From: Burkholderiaceae bacterium
GTDB taxonomy: Bacteria; Pseudomonadota; Gammaproteobacteria; Burkholderiales; Burkholderiaceae_E
Direction of reading: 5' to 3'
Assembly: GCA_027493945.1 (NCBI GenBank)
Contig: JAOSJU010000001.1
Location: 2,356,001 to 2,420,000, forward strand
DNA: 64,000 bases
Shown here: piece after piece, positions 41,336 through 49,320 of the stretch
Layout of the letters: each line of letters starts with the position of its first letter
Position numbering within the stretch: position 1 is the stretch's first letter
Made by a program: the position numbers and the translations under genes
The notes under the pieces: generated by a model
Database searches by the model: none
Told to the model about the DNA's origin: nothing
Seen by the model: the letters and a program-made list of their open reading frames with translations, nothing else

Positions 41336-41404
41336 ATGAAAACCGCGCTGCTCGCCGCCGGCCTGCTCGCCGGCGCCGGGCAACTGCGCCGGGGGCACGC
41401 GTGA
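41336..41404 (+). pseudogene. Remnant of an exported protein gene (signal peptide only)
   Basis: GGAGGTAGACGAGGC is followed by an ATG at 41336 and MKTALLAAGLLAGAGQLRRG, then a stop at 41402-41404. A good ribosome site plus a convincing signal-peptide start with no mature protein suggests the first codons of a binding-protein gene whose remainder was deleted. Branched-chain or TctC-type binding proteins are often found here in ferulate operons. It may also be chance. Confidence 0.4.
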
Positions 41405-41886
41405 GCCACGCGCATCCCGCGCTCGCCGACGCGTCCGACGCGAAGCAGGGGCTCGACCAGTCGTGCCTGCAGCACCTGCTCGGCTACCAGCTGGCGCAGG
41501 CGAACATCCCGATCCGCAAGTCGTTCCTGAAGAACATCGGCGAGCCGCTGCAACTGGGCACGGTCGAGTTCACCGTGCTGTCGCTCGTGGCGCACAACCG
41601 CGGCGTCACGCAGAAGCAGCTGTCTCAGGCGCTGGCGGTGTCGGCGCCGAACATCACCACGCTGCTCGACCGGCTCGAGCAGCGCGACCTGCTCACGCGG
41701 GTGCGCAGCCAGACCGACCGGCGCTCGCAGGTGATCCACCTCACGCGCAAGGGCGCTGCGCTGGCGCGCAAGGCGATCGAAGTGTCGCGGACGATGGAGC
41801 ACGACGTGCTGCGCCACCTGAGCGAGGCCGAGCGCGGCATCCTGATCGAGTTGCTGCAGAAGGTCGCGCGCCACCGCCGGGCCTGA
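41401..41886 (+). CDS. MarR family transcriptional regulator
   Basis: A 161-residue winged-helix regulator. The DNA-binding region is VTQKQLSQALAVSAPNITTL (about residues 75-95) with the wing TRVRSQTDRRSQVIHLTRKG. It starts with GTG at 41401. As last gene of the crotonase-fcs operon it is probably the hydroxycinnamoyl-CoA-responsive repressor, by analogy with FerR/CouR-type proteins. Its last 260 bases overlap, on the opposite strand, the extended 3' end of the histidine kinase gene. Confidence 0.87.
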   Translation: MSHAHPALADASDAKQGLDQSCLQHLLGYQLAQANIPIRKSFLKNIGEPLQLGTVEFTVLSLVAHNRGVTQKQLSQALAVSAPNITTLLDRLEQRDLLTRVRSQTDRRSQVIHLTRKGAALARKAIEVSRTMEHDVLRHLSEAERGILIELLQKVARHRRA

Positions 41887-43241
41887 TCGCCGCGCGGCGC
41901 GACCGCGTCATCCGGGGGGCGATCGTGTGAGTGCTCGCCGAGCGGAACGCGCACGCACGCCATCGTGCCGCCGCCATCGCGCGCCGCGAGGTCGACGCTC
42001 CACCCGTTGGCACCGGCGAGCTGGCGGACGATGGCCAGGCCCAGGCCGCTGCCGCCGGTGGCGCTGCTGCGCGAGGGCTCGAGCCGGTGGAACGGCCGGA
42101 ACACCGACTCGCGCTCCGATTCGGGAATGCCCGGCCCGCGGTCGAGCACGCAGATGTCGACGCGGCCGTCGACGAGACGATATTCGATGTCGATCGGCTG
42201 CCCGCCGCTGTAGCGCAGCGCGTTGTCGACCAGGTTCGCCATGATGCGCTTGAGCGCCAGCGGCTTGGCGCGTACCCGGCAGTCGGGCCCCTTGCGCCCG
42301 CGTATCTCGGTGCCCTGGTGCGCGCGCTCGCCGGCGACTTCGGCGAGCAGGTCGCACAGGTCGAACTCGGTCGACTCCTGCTCGGCGAAATCGCGGCTCA
42401 CTTCCGGGCAGCGCGCGATCAGCTCGTTCATGCCGTCGACGTCGCGCATCACGCGATCGAGCAGGTCGCGATCGGGCTTCTCCGACATCATGCCCAGCGC
42501 GAGCGAGATGCGCGCGAGCGGCGTGCGCAGGTCGTGCGAGATGCCGGCCAGCAGGGTGGTCCGGTTGGCGAGCAGCTCCTGCACCTGTTCTCCCATCCGG
42601 TTGAACTCGCGCGCCAGCGCGGCCAGTTCGGCCGGCCCGGACTCCGGCAGGGGATCGGGGCGCCGGCCCTGGCCCACGCGCTGCGCGGCCAGCGCCAGCT
42701 GCGACAGCGGCGCGATCAGCCATTGCGCCAGCCATCCCGAAGTGATCAGCGCAACCACCGTGCCGACCGTCAGGATCAGCATCATCGCCAGCCAGGGCTG
42801 CACGTCGACCCGGCTGGCCGGAAAGCCGACGCGCACGATGTCGCCGTCGATCGGCAGGTCGGCCCAGTACCACTGCTCGCCGTCGCTGGCGCGGCTGGCG
42901 AGCAACTCGATGCGCTGGCCGAGCCGGGCACCGAGCGCGGTTTCGAGCAACCGGAAGTAGGGAAGCTGCCGCGGGAAGGCGCCTGCCGGGCCGCGCGGGT
43001 CCTGCACCTGAAGACGGTGCACGCGGAAGATCCGCTCCTGCAGCCAGACGCGCTCGTCGGCGGGCTCCGACACCCATGAGCCGCCGGTGTCGATCATCAG
43101 CGCCGCGAGGTCGCTGGTCGCGTGGCGGCCCAGCGGCATCAGCGCGAACCAGGTGATCACCGCGATGGTGAACACCTGGAACGCGAACGACACCAGCGCG
43201 ATCACCAGCGTGGCGCGACCGAACAGGGTGAGCGGGCGCAT
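41625..43241 (-). CDS. Sensor histidine kinase (EnvZ-like), with suspect C-terminal extension
   Basis: An inner-membrane kinase. Two helices (about residues 8-35 and 150-175) flank a periplasmic domain; the HAMP segment contains LAQWLIAPLSQLALAAQRVG. The phosphoacceptor is in LLAGISHDLRTPLARISLAL, the N box is MANLVDNALRYSGGQP, and the G boxes are VLDRGPGIPESE and GGSGLGLAIVRQLAGA. Family homology ends at ACVRVPLGEH (around 41930). The frame then runs about 100 low-complexity residues antisense through the MarR gene. A six-C run at 41914-41919 (minus-strand sense) could hide an indel; the alternative frame stops at 41908. Overlaps the response regulator start by one base. Confidence 0.85.
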   Translation of the reverse strand: MRPLTLFGRATLVIALVSFAFQVFTIAVITWFALMPLGRHATSDLAALMIDTGGSWVSEPADERVWLQERIFRVHRLQVQDPRGPAGAFPRQLPYFRLLETALGARLGQRIELLASRASDGEQWYWADLPIDGDIVRVGFPASRVDVQPWLAMMLILTVGTVVALITSGWLAQWLIAPLSQLALAAQRVGQGRRPDPLPESGPAELAALAREFNRMGEQVQELLANRTTLLAGISHDLRTPLARISLALGMMSEKPDRDLLDRVMRDVDGMNELIARCPEVSRDFAEQESTEFDLCDLLAEVAGERAHQGTEIRGRKGPDCRVRAKPLALKRIMANLVDNALRYSGGQPIDIEYRLVDGRVDICVLDRGPGIPESERESVFRPFHRLEPSRSSATGGSGLGLAIVRQLAGANGWSVDLAARDGGGTMACVRVPLGEHSHDRPPDDAVAPRGDQARRWRATFCSNSIRMPRSASLRWRSTSCSIVRDTSIALRASAAPLRVRWITCERRSVWLRTRVSRSRCSSRSSSVVMFGADTASA

Positions 43242-43942
43242 CAGGGCCTGGCGCCCGGCGAGAACAGGTAGCCCTCGCCCCAGACGGTGCGCAAGTAGAT
43301 GGGGCGCGCGGGATCGGGCTCGATCCTGCGGCGCAGCCGGGTGACGCGCACGTCGACCATGCGGTCGAACGGCGTTCGCTCGTAGCCCTTGAGCAACTCG
43401 ACCAGCGCGTCGCGGCTGAGCACGCGATCGGGATGCTCGAGCAGCACTTCGAGCAGTTTGAATTCCGCGCCCGAGATCTCGACCTCCTGGCCGTTGCGGG
43501 TGAGCCGGCGGGCTTCCAGGTCGACCTCGAAGGGGCCGAAGCGGCGCAGCCGGCCCGCGGGCGCCGGCACGGCCCGGCGCCGCAGCACCGCCGCGATGCG
43601 CGCCAGCAACTCGCGGTGGCTGAACGGCTTCGGCAGGTAGTCGTCGGCGCCGATCTCGAGTCCGACGACCCGGTCGATCTCCTCGCCGCGCGCCGACAGC
43701 ATGATGATCGGCGGCGAGCCCTCGGCGCCCAGTGCGCGCGCCAGCGACAGGCCGTTCTCGCCGGGCAGCATCACGTCGAGCAGGATCAGGTCGACCGGGT
43801 GGGTCGCGAGATGGCGCTTCATCGCCACGCCTTCGGCTACGCCGGCGACGTCGTAGCCGTTGTCGGCGAGGTAGCGCATGAGCAATTCGCGCAAACCCTC
43901 GTCGTCGTCCACCACCAGTATGCGGCCGCGGGTGCGGGCCAT
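43241..43942 (-). CDS. OmpR family response regulator
   Basis: A 233-residue regulator. The receiver domain has the acidic pocket VVDDDE (residues 10-15), phosphorylation site Asp56 in LILLDVMLP and the Lys in DDYLPKPFSHRELL. The C-terminal winged helix includes EFKLLEVLLEHPDRVLSRDA and RMVDVRVTRLRRRIEPDP, then TVWGEGYLFSPGARP. Its stop overlaps the kinase start. It diverges from the cytochrome-porin-sox operon, and phased AACAA repeats lie in the shared gap (43958-44001), so sox control by this pair is a reasonable inference. Confidence 0.93.
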   Translation of the reverse strand: MARTRGRILVVDDDEGLRELLMRYLADNGYDVAGVAEGVAMKRHLATHPVDLILLDVMLPGENGLSLARALGAEGSPPIIMLSARGEEIDRVVGLEIGADDYLPKPFSHRELLARIAAVLRRRAVPAPAGRLRRFGPFEVDLEARRLTRNGQEVEISGAEFKLLEVLLEHPDRVLSRDALVELLKGYERTPFDRMVDVRVTRLRRRIEPDPARPIYLRTVWGEGYLFSPGARP

Positions 43943-43957
43943 GGCGCTGCCCCCTGA

Positions 43958-44002
43958 AACAACTCGTAACAAACGCGGGCCGTCGGCAACACGCCGGAAA
44001 CC
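43958..44002. promoter_or_regulatory. Phased AAC repeats, candidate response-regulator site
   Basis: AACAA at 43958 and 43968 are spaced exactly 10 bp; AACAC at 43988 and AAACC at 43998 continue the same 10-bp phase with one gap. OmpR-type regulators bind tandem half-sites 10-11 bp apart. The array sits in the 108-base divergent spacer between the regulator and the cytochrome operon. Confidence 0.4.
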
Positions 44003-44050
44003 GGTCGCACCTAGTCTGTGCCAGGACCACTCGAAAAACCGGAGGGACCA

Positions 44051-44299
44051 ATGAGCGCACGCGCGATTCTCCTGATTTCGATCATCTTTGCGGCAGGCTC
44101 GGCGGCGGCCGATCCGATCGGCATGCGCGCGAAGGGCGGCCACCCGGAGTACCTGTTCCTCGAGAGTCTGATGGAGCCGTGCCTGCCCTGCCACGGCAAG
44201 CCCAAGGGCGAACCCGACATGCTCGGCTACGCGAAAGACGGACTCGAGGCGGGCGATCTCATCGGCCTGATGAGCGTCACCGTCGCGGTCGACGACTGA
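44051..44299 (+). CDS. Small exported c-type heme protein (partial DUF3365-like)
   Basis: An 82-residue protein with a signal peptide (RAILLISIIFAAGSAAA) and one CXXCH heme-c motif in MEPCLPCHGKPKGEPDM. The end, YAKDGLEAGDLIGLMSVTVA, resembles the closing strand of DUF3365 (Tll0287-like) heme domains, whose N-terminal half would be missing. It could therefore be a minimal heme lobe acting as sensor or electron carrier. GGAGGGACCA gives a strong ribosome site. It is the first gene of the sox-like operon, 26 bases before a second cytochrome. Confidence 0.75.
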   Translation: MSARAILLISIIFAAGSAAADPIGMRAKGGHPEYLFLESLMEPCLPCHGKPKGEPDMLGYAKDGLEAGDLIGLMSVTVAVDD

Positions 44300-44325
44300 T
44301 TCCACTCCTGCGAGGAGGCACGACG

Positions 44326-44958
44326 ATGAAGATGCGTTTCCTGATCCCGCGCAAGGCCGCCCTGTGCGCTGCCGTTGCGCTCGCCGGCCTGGCGCCGGGG
44401 GCCCTGTCGCAGGCGCGCGCGCAGGCGCCGGCGCCGACCCCGGAGATGGCCGAAATGCGGCGCGGCATGGAGCTGATGCAGAAGCAGATGGCGGTCATGA
44501 CGCCCGAGTTGGTGGAGAAGGCCAACGCGTTGTCGCCGCAGATCAAGCAGTTCCTGATGAAGGTGGCGCTGAAGCATCCGCGCCAGAGCGACCGCCTGAC
44601 GCTGCGGCAGGTCATGCAGGAGATCCTCGCCGACTACCGGGCGGTGGCCGGGGCGCTCGCGGTGGACAACGGCGAGCTGGCGGCGGATGCCGCGCGGCGC
44701 ATCGCCAACCACCGCCTGCCGCGCGGCGGCATGTTGCCGTACCTGTCGCTGGACAAGGTGACGAACCAGGCGCTGTCGGTGCTGCCGGCGATGGAGGAAG
44801 CGGTCGAGGGCGGGGCGCGACAGCTCGCCGACGCCGCCGAGAAAGGCGACATGGTCGCGGCGGCGCAGCACTTCGGGACGGTGACCTCGGGTTGCGTGGC
44901 CTGCCACGCGCATTTCAGGGGACAGCCGGGCACGTCGCCGCGAGTGCGCGCGCCTTGA
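44326..44958 (+). CDS. Periplasmic c-type cytochrome, four-helix (cytochrome c'-like)
   Basis: A 210-residue exported protein. The signal peptide is AALCAAVALAGLAPGALSQA. The mature part is mainly helical and ends with the heme site VTSGCVACHAHFRG, the C-terminal CXXCH placement of cytochrome c' and c556. A Met-rich amphipathic helix (MRRGMELMQKQMAVMTPELV) could supply an axial ligand, but this is uncertain. GAGGAGGCACGACG precedes the ATG. It lies between the small heme protein and the porin, 49 bases before the latter, and is probably an electron acceptor or sensor for the sox-type system. Confidence 0.82.
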   Translation: MKMRFLIPRKAALCAAVALAGLAPGALSQARAQAPAPTPEMAEMRRGMELMQKQMAVMTPELVEKANALSPQIKQFLMKVALKHPRQSDRLTLRQVMQEILADYRAVAGALAVDNGELAADAARRIANHRLPRGGMLPYLSLDKVTNQALSVLPAMEEAVEGGARQLADAAEKGDMVAAAQHFGTVTSGCVACHAHFRGQPGTSPRVRAP

Positions 44959-45007
44959 TGAACGCTCGATTCAGCGCGACGACGATCGCGCAAAGGGGGA
45001 GACACGA

Positions 45008-46468
45008 ATGAACATCGATCTGAAGAAGGCAGCCTGTCGCACCGCCGCAGCCGTGGCGCTGTCGTCGGGCTCCGCAGCGGCGCTTGCGGCCGATTGGGTG
45101 ATGCTGCAGGCGATGGAGCCGCCGACGACCACGCACCGGGTGTTCGGCGTGGTGCAGGCCTCGTACACGAACTTCTTCGGCTGCGACAAGCTCGAGGGCC
45201 TGCGAGACGTCGGGCCCAACGCGTTCTCGCTGCTCAACGGCAGCTACAACGGCAACTGCCGGGTCGGCCCGGAATTGCGCGACAAGCAGTCGGACTTCAA
45301 CCTCGACAACCTCGCCATCGGCCTGCGCGGCAACCTGATCCCGGGCCGCATCAACTACTTCACGATGGTCAACGCCGGCATGAACGGCTCGACCTACGAT
45401 CCGCTGGACACCGACCGGGCGCGGCTGCTCAGCGTGACCGACGCCACGATGACCTTCAGCTACGTCCCCGGCGTGCGCGTGCGGGTCGGCCTGATGAAGA
45501 AGCCCGGCCCCGAGGAGCTCTATCAGGGGCTGGACGCGGTCAACTACATCTGGCCCACCGACTTCATCGCGCGCGTGCAGGTCGAGCGCTTCGTGCGTAC
45601 CAACACGAAGGGGACCCGCCCGATTCCGGGCCAGAGCGACGGCACCGCTTCGTTCGGCGGCTACGACAGCGACATCGGTCGCGACTGGGGCATCCAGTTC
45701 TTCGACGCGTTCAAGCGGGACAAGTGGACCCACACCTACGCCGCGATGATCGGGCAGGGCAGCGGCGTGCACGACCTGAGCGACTACAACAGCTCGAAGG
45801 ACCTGAACCTGTACTTCTCGTCCGAGTACGACCTGCCCGGCGGCATGGGGCCGAACAAGCACGGGGTGAAGGTCTACGGCTACCACCAGCGCGGCACGCG
45901 CAACTTCGAGATCACGCCGGACGGCAAGCTCAGCGACGACTTCGACTTCACCCGCCATGGCTTCGGCGTCAAGGCGCTCGGCGAGATCTTCGGCGCCGGC
46001 CGCGGCAAGCACCGGCTCGGCGCCGAACTGATGTATGCCAACGGCATGGTCTTCTACACGCCGACCGGCAACGTGATCGACGAGGCCTTCGGCGGGCAGC
46101 TCCAGGTCGCCGCCGAGAAGGGCAACAAGGCGCGCGGCCTCACGCTCGACTACGGCTACTACCTGAATCAGACCTGGGACTTCTCCGTGCGCTACTCGCT
46201 GAACGACGAGCTGTACCGCACGCTGGGCACGCCCACCTGGAACCGCGCCGACTACCGCAAGATCAAGGGCCTGACCTTCGGCGCGAACTACCGGCTCAAT
46301 CCGAAGACGCGGCTGACGGTGAACCTGGAGCTTCGCGACGTCAAGGCGCCCAACGATGTCTACCTCGGCGGCACGCCCGCGCTGCGCGCGATCCAGACCA
46401 GCAACGCGCGCATCGTCTCCGATGCGGTGGGTGCGCGCCTCGGCGTGCAGCTGACCTACACCTTCTGA
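45008..46468 (+). CDS. Outer-membrane porin-like beta-barrel protein
   Basis: A 486-residue exported protein with signal peptide TAAAVALSSGSAAALAAD. The body is rich in alternating aromatic and polar residues typical of beta strands, such as RINYFTMVNAGMNGSTYDP, KVYGYHQRGTRNFEITPD and LTLDYGYYLNQTWDFSVRYS. It ends with QLTYTF, the C-terminal Phe outer-membrane signal recognised by BamA. Residues FFGCDKLEG and YNGNCRVGP add a Cys pair. It resembles OprO/OprP-type porins. Placement 13 bases before soxX suggests it lets sulfur substrate into the periplasm. Precise family uncertain. Confidence 0.75.
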   Translation: MNIDLKKAACRTAAAVALSSGSAAALAADWVMLQAMEPPTTTHRVFGVVQASYTNFFGCDKLEGLRDVGPNAFSLLNGSYNGNCRVGPELRDKQSDFNLDNLAIGLRGNLIPGRINYFTMVNAGMNGSTYDPLDTDRARLLSVTDATMTFSYVPGVRVRVGLMKKPGPEELYQGLDAVNYIWPTDFIARVQVERFVRTNTKGTRPIPGQSDGTASFGGYDSDIGRDWGIQFFDAFKRDKWTHTYAAMIGQGSGVHDLSDYNSSKDLNLYFSSEYDLPGGMGPNKHGVKVYGYHQRGTRNFEITPDGKLSDDFDFTRHGFGVKALGEIFGAGRGKHRLGAELMYANGMVFYTPTGNVIDEAFGGQLQVAAEKGNKARGLTLDYGYYLNQTWDFSVRYSLNDELYRTLGTPTWNRADYRKIKGLTFGANYRLNPKTRLTVNLELRDVKAPNDVYLGGTPALRAIQTSNARIVSDAVGARLGVQLTYTF

Positions 46469-46481
46469 CGGAGGAGTTGCG

Positions 46482-47039
46482 ATGAAGCGCCTCGCCGCGG
46501 CGTGCGTCGCCACGCTCGCACTCGCTGCGCTGGCCGGATGCGCGCAGGCGCCAACTACGGCGGCGCCAGCGACCACCGCGGCACCTCCTGCCGCGATGGC
46601 GCCGGCCGCGACGGCGCCAATCGGCGCACCGCCTCCGGCCGCCCGGCCCGGGGCGTCGCCCGGCGCCAAATTCGCCGCGTTTCCCTGCCTGAGCTATACG
46701 CTGCCGTGCGGCAAGGCGGCCACGCGCAAGCCGGTGGCGAAGTCGCTGGAGGGCCCGCTCGCGGGGGACGCCGCGCGCGGCATGCGGATCGCGCACGCGC
46801 GCGACAAGGGCAACTGCCTCGCCTGCCACGTGATGAAGGGCGGCACGCAGCCGGGTAGCCGCGGGCCGGACCTCTCGCACTACGGCAGCACGGGGCGCAG
46901 CGACGCCGACACCTTCGCGGCGGTCTACGACATGCGCGCGCGCACCCCGGAAACGCTGATGCCGCCGTTCGGCACCAACGGCGTTCTCGACGACCAGGAG
47001 ATCCGCGACGTGGTTGCTTACCTGCAGGCTTCGCGATGA
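46482..47039 (+). CDS. soxX: Sulfur-oxidation c-type cytochrome SoxX
   Basis: A 185-residue mono-heme cytochrome, the small subunit of SoxXA, which couples thiosulfate to SoxY. The N-terminus has a lipobox (LALAALAGCAQAP), so it is probably a lipoprotein, followed by a 40-residue Ala/Pro-rich tether. The heme site is KGNCLACHVMKGGTQPGSRG, with PDLSHYG and the axial Met region PETLMPPFGTNGVLDDQEI. Both extra Cys (FPCLSY, LPCGKA) precede the heme domain. GACGGAGGAGTTGCG gives the ribosome site. It overlaps soxA by 4 bases. Confidence 0.9.
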   Translation: MKRLAAACVATLALAALAGCAQAPTTAAPATTAAPPAAMAPAATAPIGAPPPAARPGASPGAKFAAFPCLSYTLPCGKAATRKPVAKSLEGPLAGDAARGMRIAHARDKGNCLACHVMKGGTQPGSRGPDLSHYGSTGRSDADTFAAVYDMRARTPETLMPPFGTNGVLDDQEIRDVVAYLQASR

Positions 47040-47953
47040 ATCGAACCCGCCTTGTTCGCGTCGCGGGCTGTGTCGCGCTGGCCGCCGGCGTCGCGGCCGG
47101 CACTGCCTCGGCGGCCGGCGAGCCGTACCGCGAAACGTATCCGCGCGCGCCGATCGACCCGGCGCGCGGCTTCGAGGGCGACGTCGGCTTCACCGACACG
47201 ATCCAGTACTGGAGAACCGAACAGGCGCTGCAGCGCCACGCCGGCTGGGTGGGCGACCCGCAGCAGCAGTGGAAGCTCAACTGGAAGTTCATGGACCTCG
47301 ATCGCATCGACCTGCATCCGGGGCACTTCGCGGTCGAGACCGGCGAGGCGCGCGCCGCCGCGCTGGCGAAGCGCGACCGGCGTTTTCTGGCGTGCCTCGG
47401 CGAGGGCAGCGAGAAGCTCGCCGGTCTTGCGGCCGGCTATCCGAAATACGACGCAGCGCTGGGCCGCGTGGTGACGGTCGAGGACCGCATCGAGAGTTGC
47501 GCCGCCGCCGCGCCGGGTGAGAAAGTGCCGCAGGGCTCGGTGGCCAACAACGAGATCTCGGTCTGGTTCAAATCGCTGTCGGCGGGCACGCCGATCCGGG
47601 TGGACATCGGCGACGCGCGCCTGATGGCCGCGTACCGGCGCGGCGAGGATCTGTTCTACGCGAAGACCGGGCAGCTCAACTTCGCCTGCGCCTCGTGCCA
47701 CGTGCCCGGCAGCATCCTGGGCCACAAGCTGCGCGGCGAGACGCCGACCACGCCCTTCGCGGATGCGGCGCATTACCCGACCTATCGCACGCCGGTGAGC
47801 ATGCTCGAATCGCTCCAGCAGCGCTTCGCGCGCTGTCACGGGCAGATGCGCACCCAAGCGCTCCCCCCGGGCGATCCGGCCTACGTCGACCTCGAAGTGT
47901 TCATGACCGTGCTTTCCAACGGGTATCCGGTATCGGTGCCCTCGGCCCGTTGA
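47036..47953 (+). CDS. soxA: Sulfur-oxidation c-type cytochrome SoxA
   Basis: A 305-residue periplasmic subunit of SoxXA that forms the thiosulfate-SoxY bond. The signal peptide is VRVAGCVALAAGVAAGTASA. One canonical heme motif is present, FACASCHVPGSI, and the active-site Cys persulfide ligand is in RFARCHGQMRTQALPPGD. The first half keeps Cys residues (RFLACLGEG, ESCAAAAPG) but no CXXCH, so this is the one-heme form. It is co-translated with soxX and followed 32 bases later by soxY. Confidence 0.91.
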   Translation: MNRTRLVRVAGCVALAAGVAAGTASAAGEPYRETYPRAPIDPARGFEGDVGFTDTIQYWRTEQALQRHAGWVGDPQQQWKLNWKFMDLDRIDLHPGHFAVETGEARAAALAKRDRRFLACLGEGSEKLAGLAAGYPKYDAALGRVVTVEDRIESCAAAAPGEKVPQGSVANNEISVWFKSLSAGTPIRVDIGDARLMAAYRRGEDLFYAKTGQLNFACASCHVPGSILGHKLRGETPTTPFADAAHYPTYRTPVSMLESLQQRFARCHGQMRTQALPPGDPAYVDLEVFMTVLSNGYPVSVPSAR

Positions 47954-47985
47954 CGCGGGCCGTTTCGCAGAAGGAGTCGAATCGA

Positions 47986-48456
47986 GTGGACCAGTTTCGC
48001 AGAACGTTACTGAAGGAATGCGGGGCCGGCAGCGCGCTGGCGCTCGCCGCGGCGTCCGGCCTGATGCACTGGCAGGACGCATCGGCGGCCCCGCGCCATG
48101 CGGAAGGCTTTGCCGCGAAGTCGCCCGGCGCCGCGCTCGCCGGCATCGGCGCGGCCGATGCGGTCCAGAGCGCGGACATCGTGATCACCACGCCCGAGAT
48201 TGCCGAGAACGGCGTGCTGATCCCGATCGAGGTGAGCACCACGATCCCCGGGGCCCAGTCGATCTCCCTGCTGGTCGAGAAGAACCCGTTCCCGCTGCTT
48301 GCGCACTTCGACCTCTCCAACGGCGCGGAGCCCTACATCAACACCCGTTTCAAGGCGGGCCAGACCTCGACGGTGAAGGCCGTGGTCAGGGCCGGCGGCA
48401 AGACCTGGTTCGCGAGCCGCGAGGTGAAGGTCACGATCGGCGGCTGCGGCGGCTGA
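47986..48456 (+). CDS. soxY: Thiosulfate-oxidation carrier protein SoxY
   Basis: A 156-residue carrier that holds sulfur intermediates on a C-terminal Cys. The chain ends in VTIGGCGG, the invariant SoxY swinging-arm motif. The N-terminus has a twin-arginine signal (FRRTLLKECGAGSALALAAA), expected since SoxYZ is exported folded. I chose the GTG at 47986 because AAGGAG lies 9 bases before it and it opens the twin-arginine signal. SoxZ follows 27 bases later. Confidence 0.95.
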   Translation: MDQFRRTLLKECGAGSALALAAASGLMHWQDASAAPRHAEGFAAKSPGAALAGIGAADAVQSADIVITTPEIAENGVLIPIEVSTTIPGAQSISLLVEKNPFPLLAHFDLSNGAEPYINTRFKAGQTSTVKAVVRAGGKTWFASREVKVTIGGCGG

Positions 48457-48483
48457 TCGATTCATGGCAGCAAGGAGCAGCAA

Positions 48484-48798
48484 ATGGCATCGAGCATGAA
48501 GATCCGTGCGCGGATCGTCGACGGATCGGCACACGTCGCTGTGCTGATCATGCACCCGATGGAAACGGGGCAGCGCAAGGATCCGGCCACCGGCAAGACC
48601 TTCCCGGCGCATTTCATCCAGACCGTCACCGCAACGATCAACGGCCGGCCGGTCGTGGACGCGCAGTGGGGACCGGCCATCTCGCGGAACCCGTTGCTCG
48701 GGTTCCGGGTGCGCGGCGCGAAGGCGGGCGACCGCCCGGTCGTCGAGTGGGAGGACAACCGGGGCGAGCGCGATCGCGCCGAAGCAACCATCGGATGA
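48484..48798 (+). CDS. soxZ: Thiosulfate-oxidation carrier complex protein SoxZ
   Basis: A 104-residue immunoglobulin-like partner of SoxY. Recognisable parts are MKIRARIVDGSAHVAVLIMH, PMETGQRKDPATGKTFPAHF and the end VEWEDNRGERDRAEATIG. It has no signal peptide, as expected, because it is carried through the Tat pathway with SoxY. GCAAGGAGCAGCAA precedes the ATG. Its stop overlaps the next cytochrome start (ATGA at 48795-48798). Confidence 0.95.
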   Translation: MASSMKIRARIVDGSAHVAVLIMHPMETGQRKDPATGKTFPAHFIQTVTATINGRPVVDAQWGPAISRNPLLGFRVRGAKAGDRPVVEWEDNRGERDRAEATIG

Positions 48799-49301
48799 GC
48801 AAGGGAAGCAGCCTCGTGAGACATTTGATCCGATCCCTCGCGCTGATCGCCTTCGGCGCACTGCTCGCCGTGCTGCTCGCGCCGGTTGCCGGGCCGGCGC
48901 AGTCGTCATCGCCGCAGGCGGGGGTCGACGCCCGCGCGGCGCTGGTGCTCAGCGATGCCGAGCGACACCTGGTCCTGGAGGAAATGCGCAACTTCCTCGC
49001 AGTGCTGCAGACGATCAGCGAAGCGCTGCCCGACGAGGACATGAAGTCGGTGGCCGCCGCGGCACGGAAGATGGGCAGCGGTGCCGCCAACGAGATTCCG
49101 CCCGAGACGGTGGCGAAGTTGCCCGACACATTCAAGCAACTGGCGGGCGCGGTGCACACCAGCTTCGACACCATTGCGCTCGACGCCGAGTCGCTGGGCG
49201 ATCCGAAGCACACGATGGGCCAGGTCGGCGAGATGCTCGGCAAGTGCAACGCCTGCCACGGCATCTACCAGATCGCGGTGCCGGGCCCGGCCGCGAAGTA
49301 G
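48795..49301 (+). CDS. Exported c-type cytochrome closing the sox operon
   Basis: A 168-residue exported protein with signal peptide HLIRSLALIAFGALLAVLLA. The mature part is helical (LSDAERHLVLEEMRNFLAVL) and ends with the heme motif GKCNACHGIYQIAVPG. Late CXXCH placement again suggests a cytochrome c'/c556-type bundle, similar in plan to the 44326-44958 product, though not obviously a duplicate. It is translationally coupled to soxZ. It may receive electrons from SoxXA, but this is inferred from position only. Confidence 0.8.
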   Translation: MSKGSSLVRHLIRSLALIAFGALLAVLLAPVAGPAQSSSPQAGVDARAALVLSDAERHLVLEEMRNFLAVLQTISEALPDEDMKSVAAAARKMGSGAANEIPPETVAKLPDTFKQLAGAVHTSFDTIALDAESLGDPKHTMGQVGEMLGKCNACHGIYQIAVPGPAAK

Positions 49302-49320
49302 GTCCGATCGGAGCGCTCGC

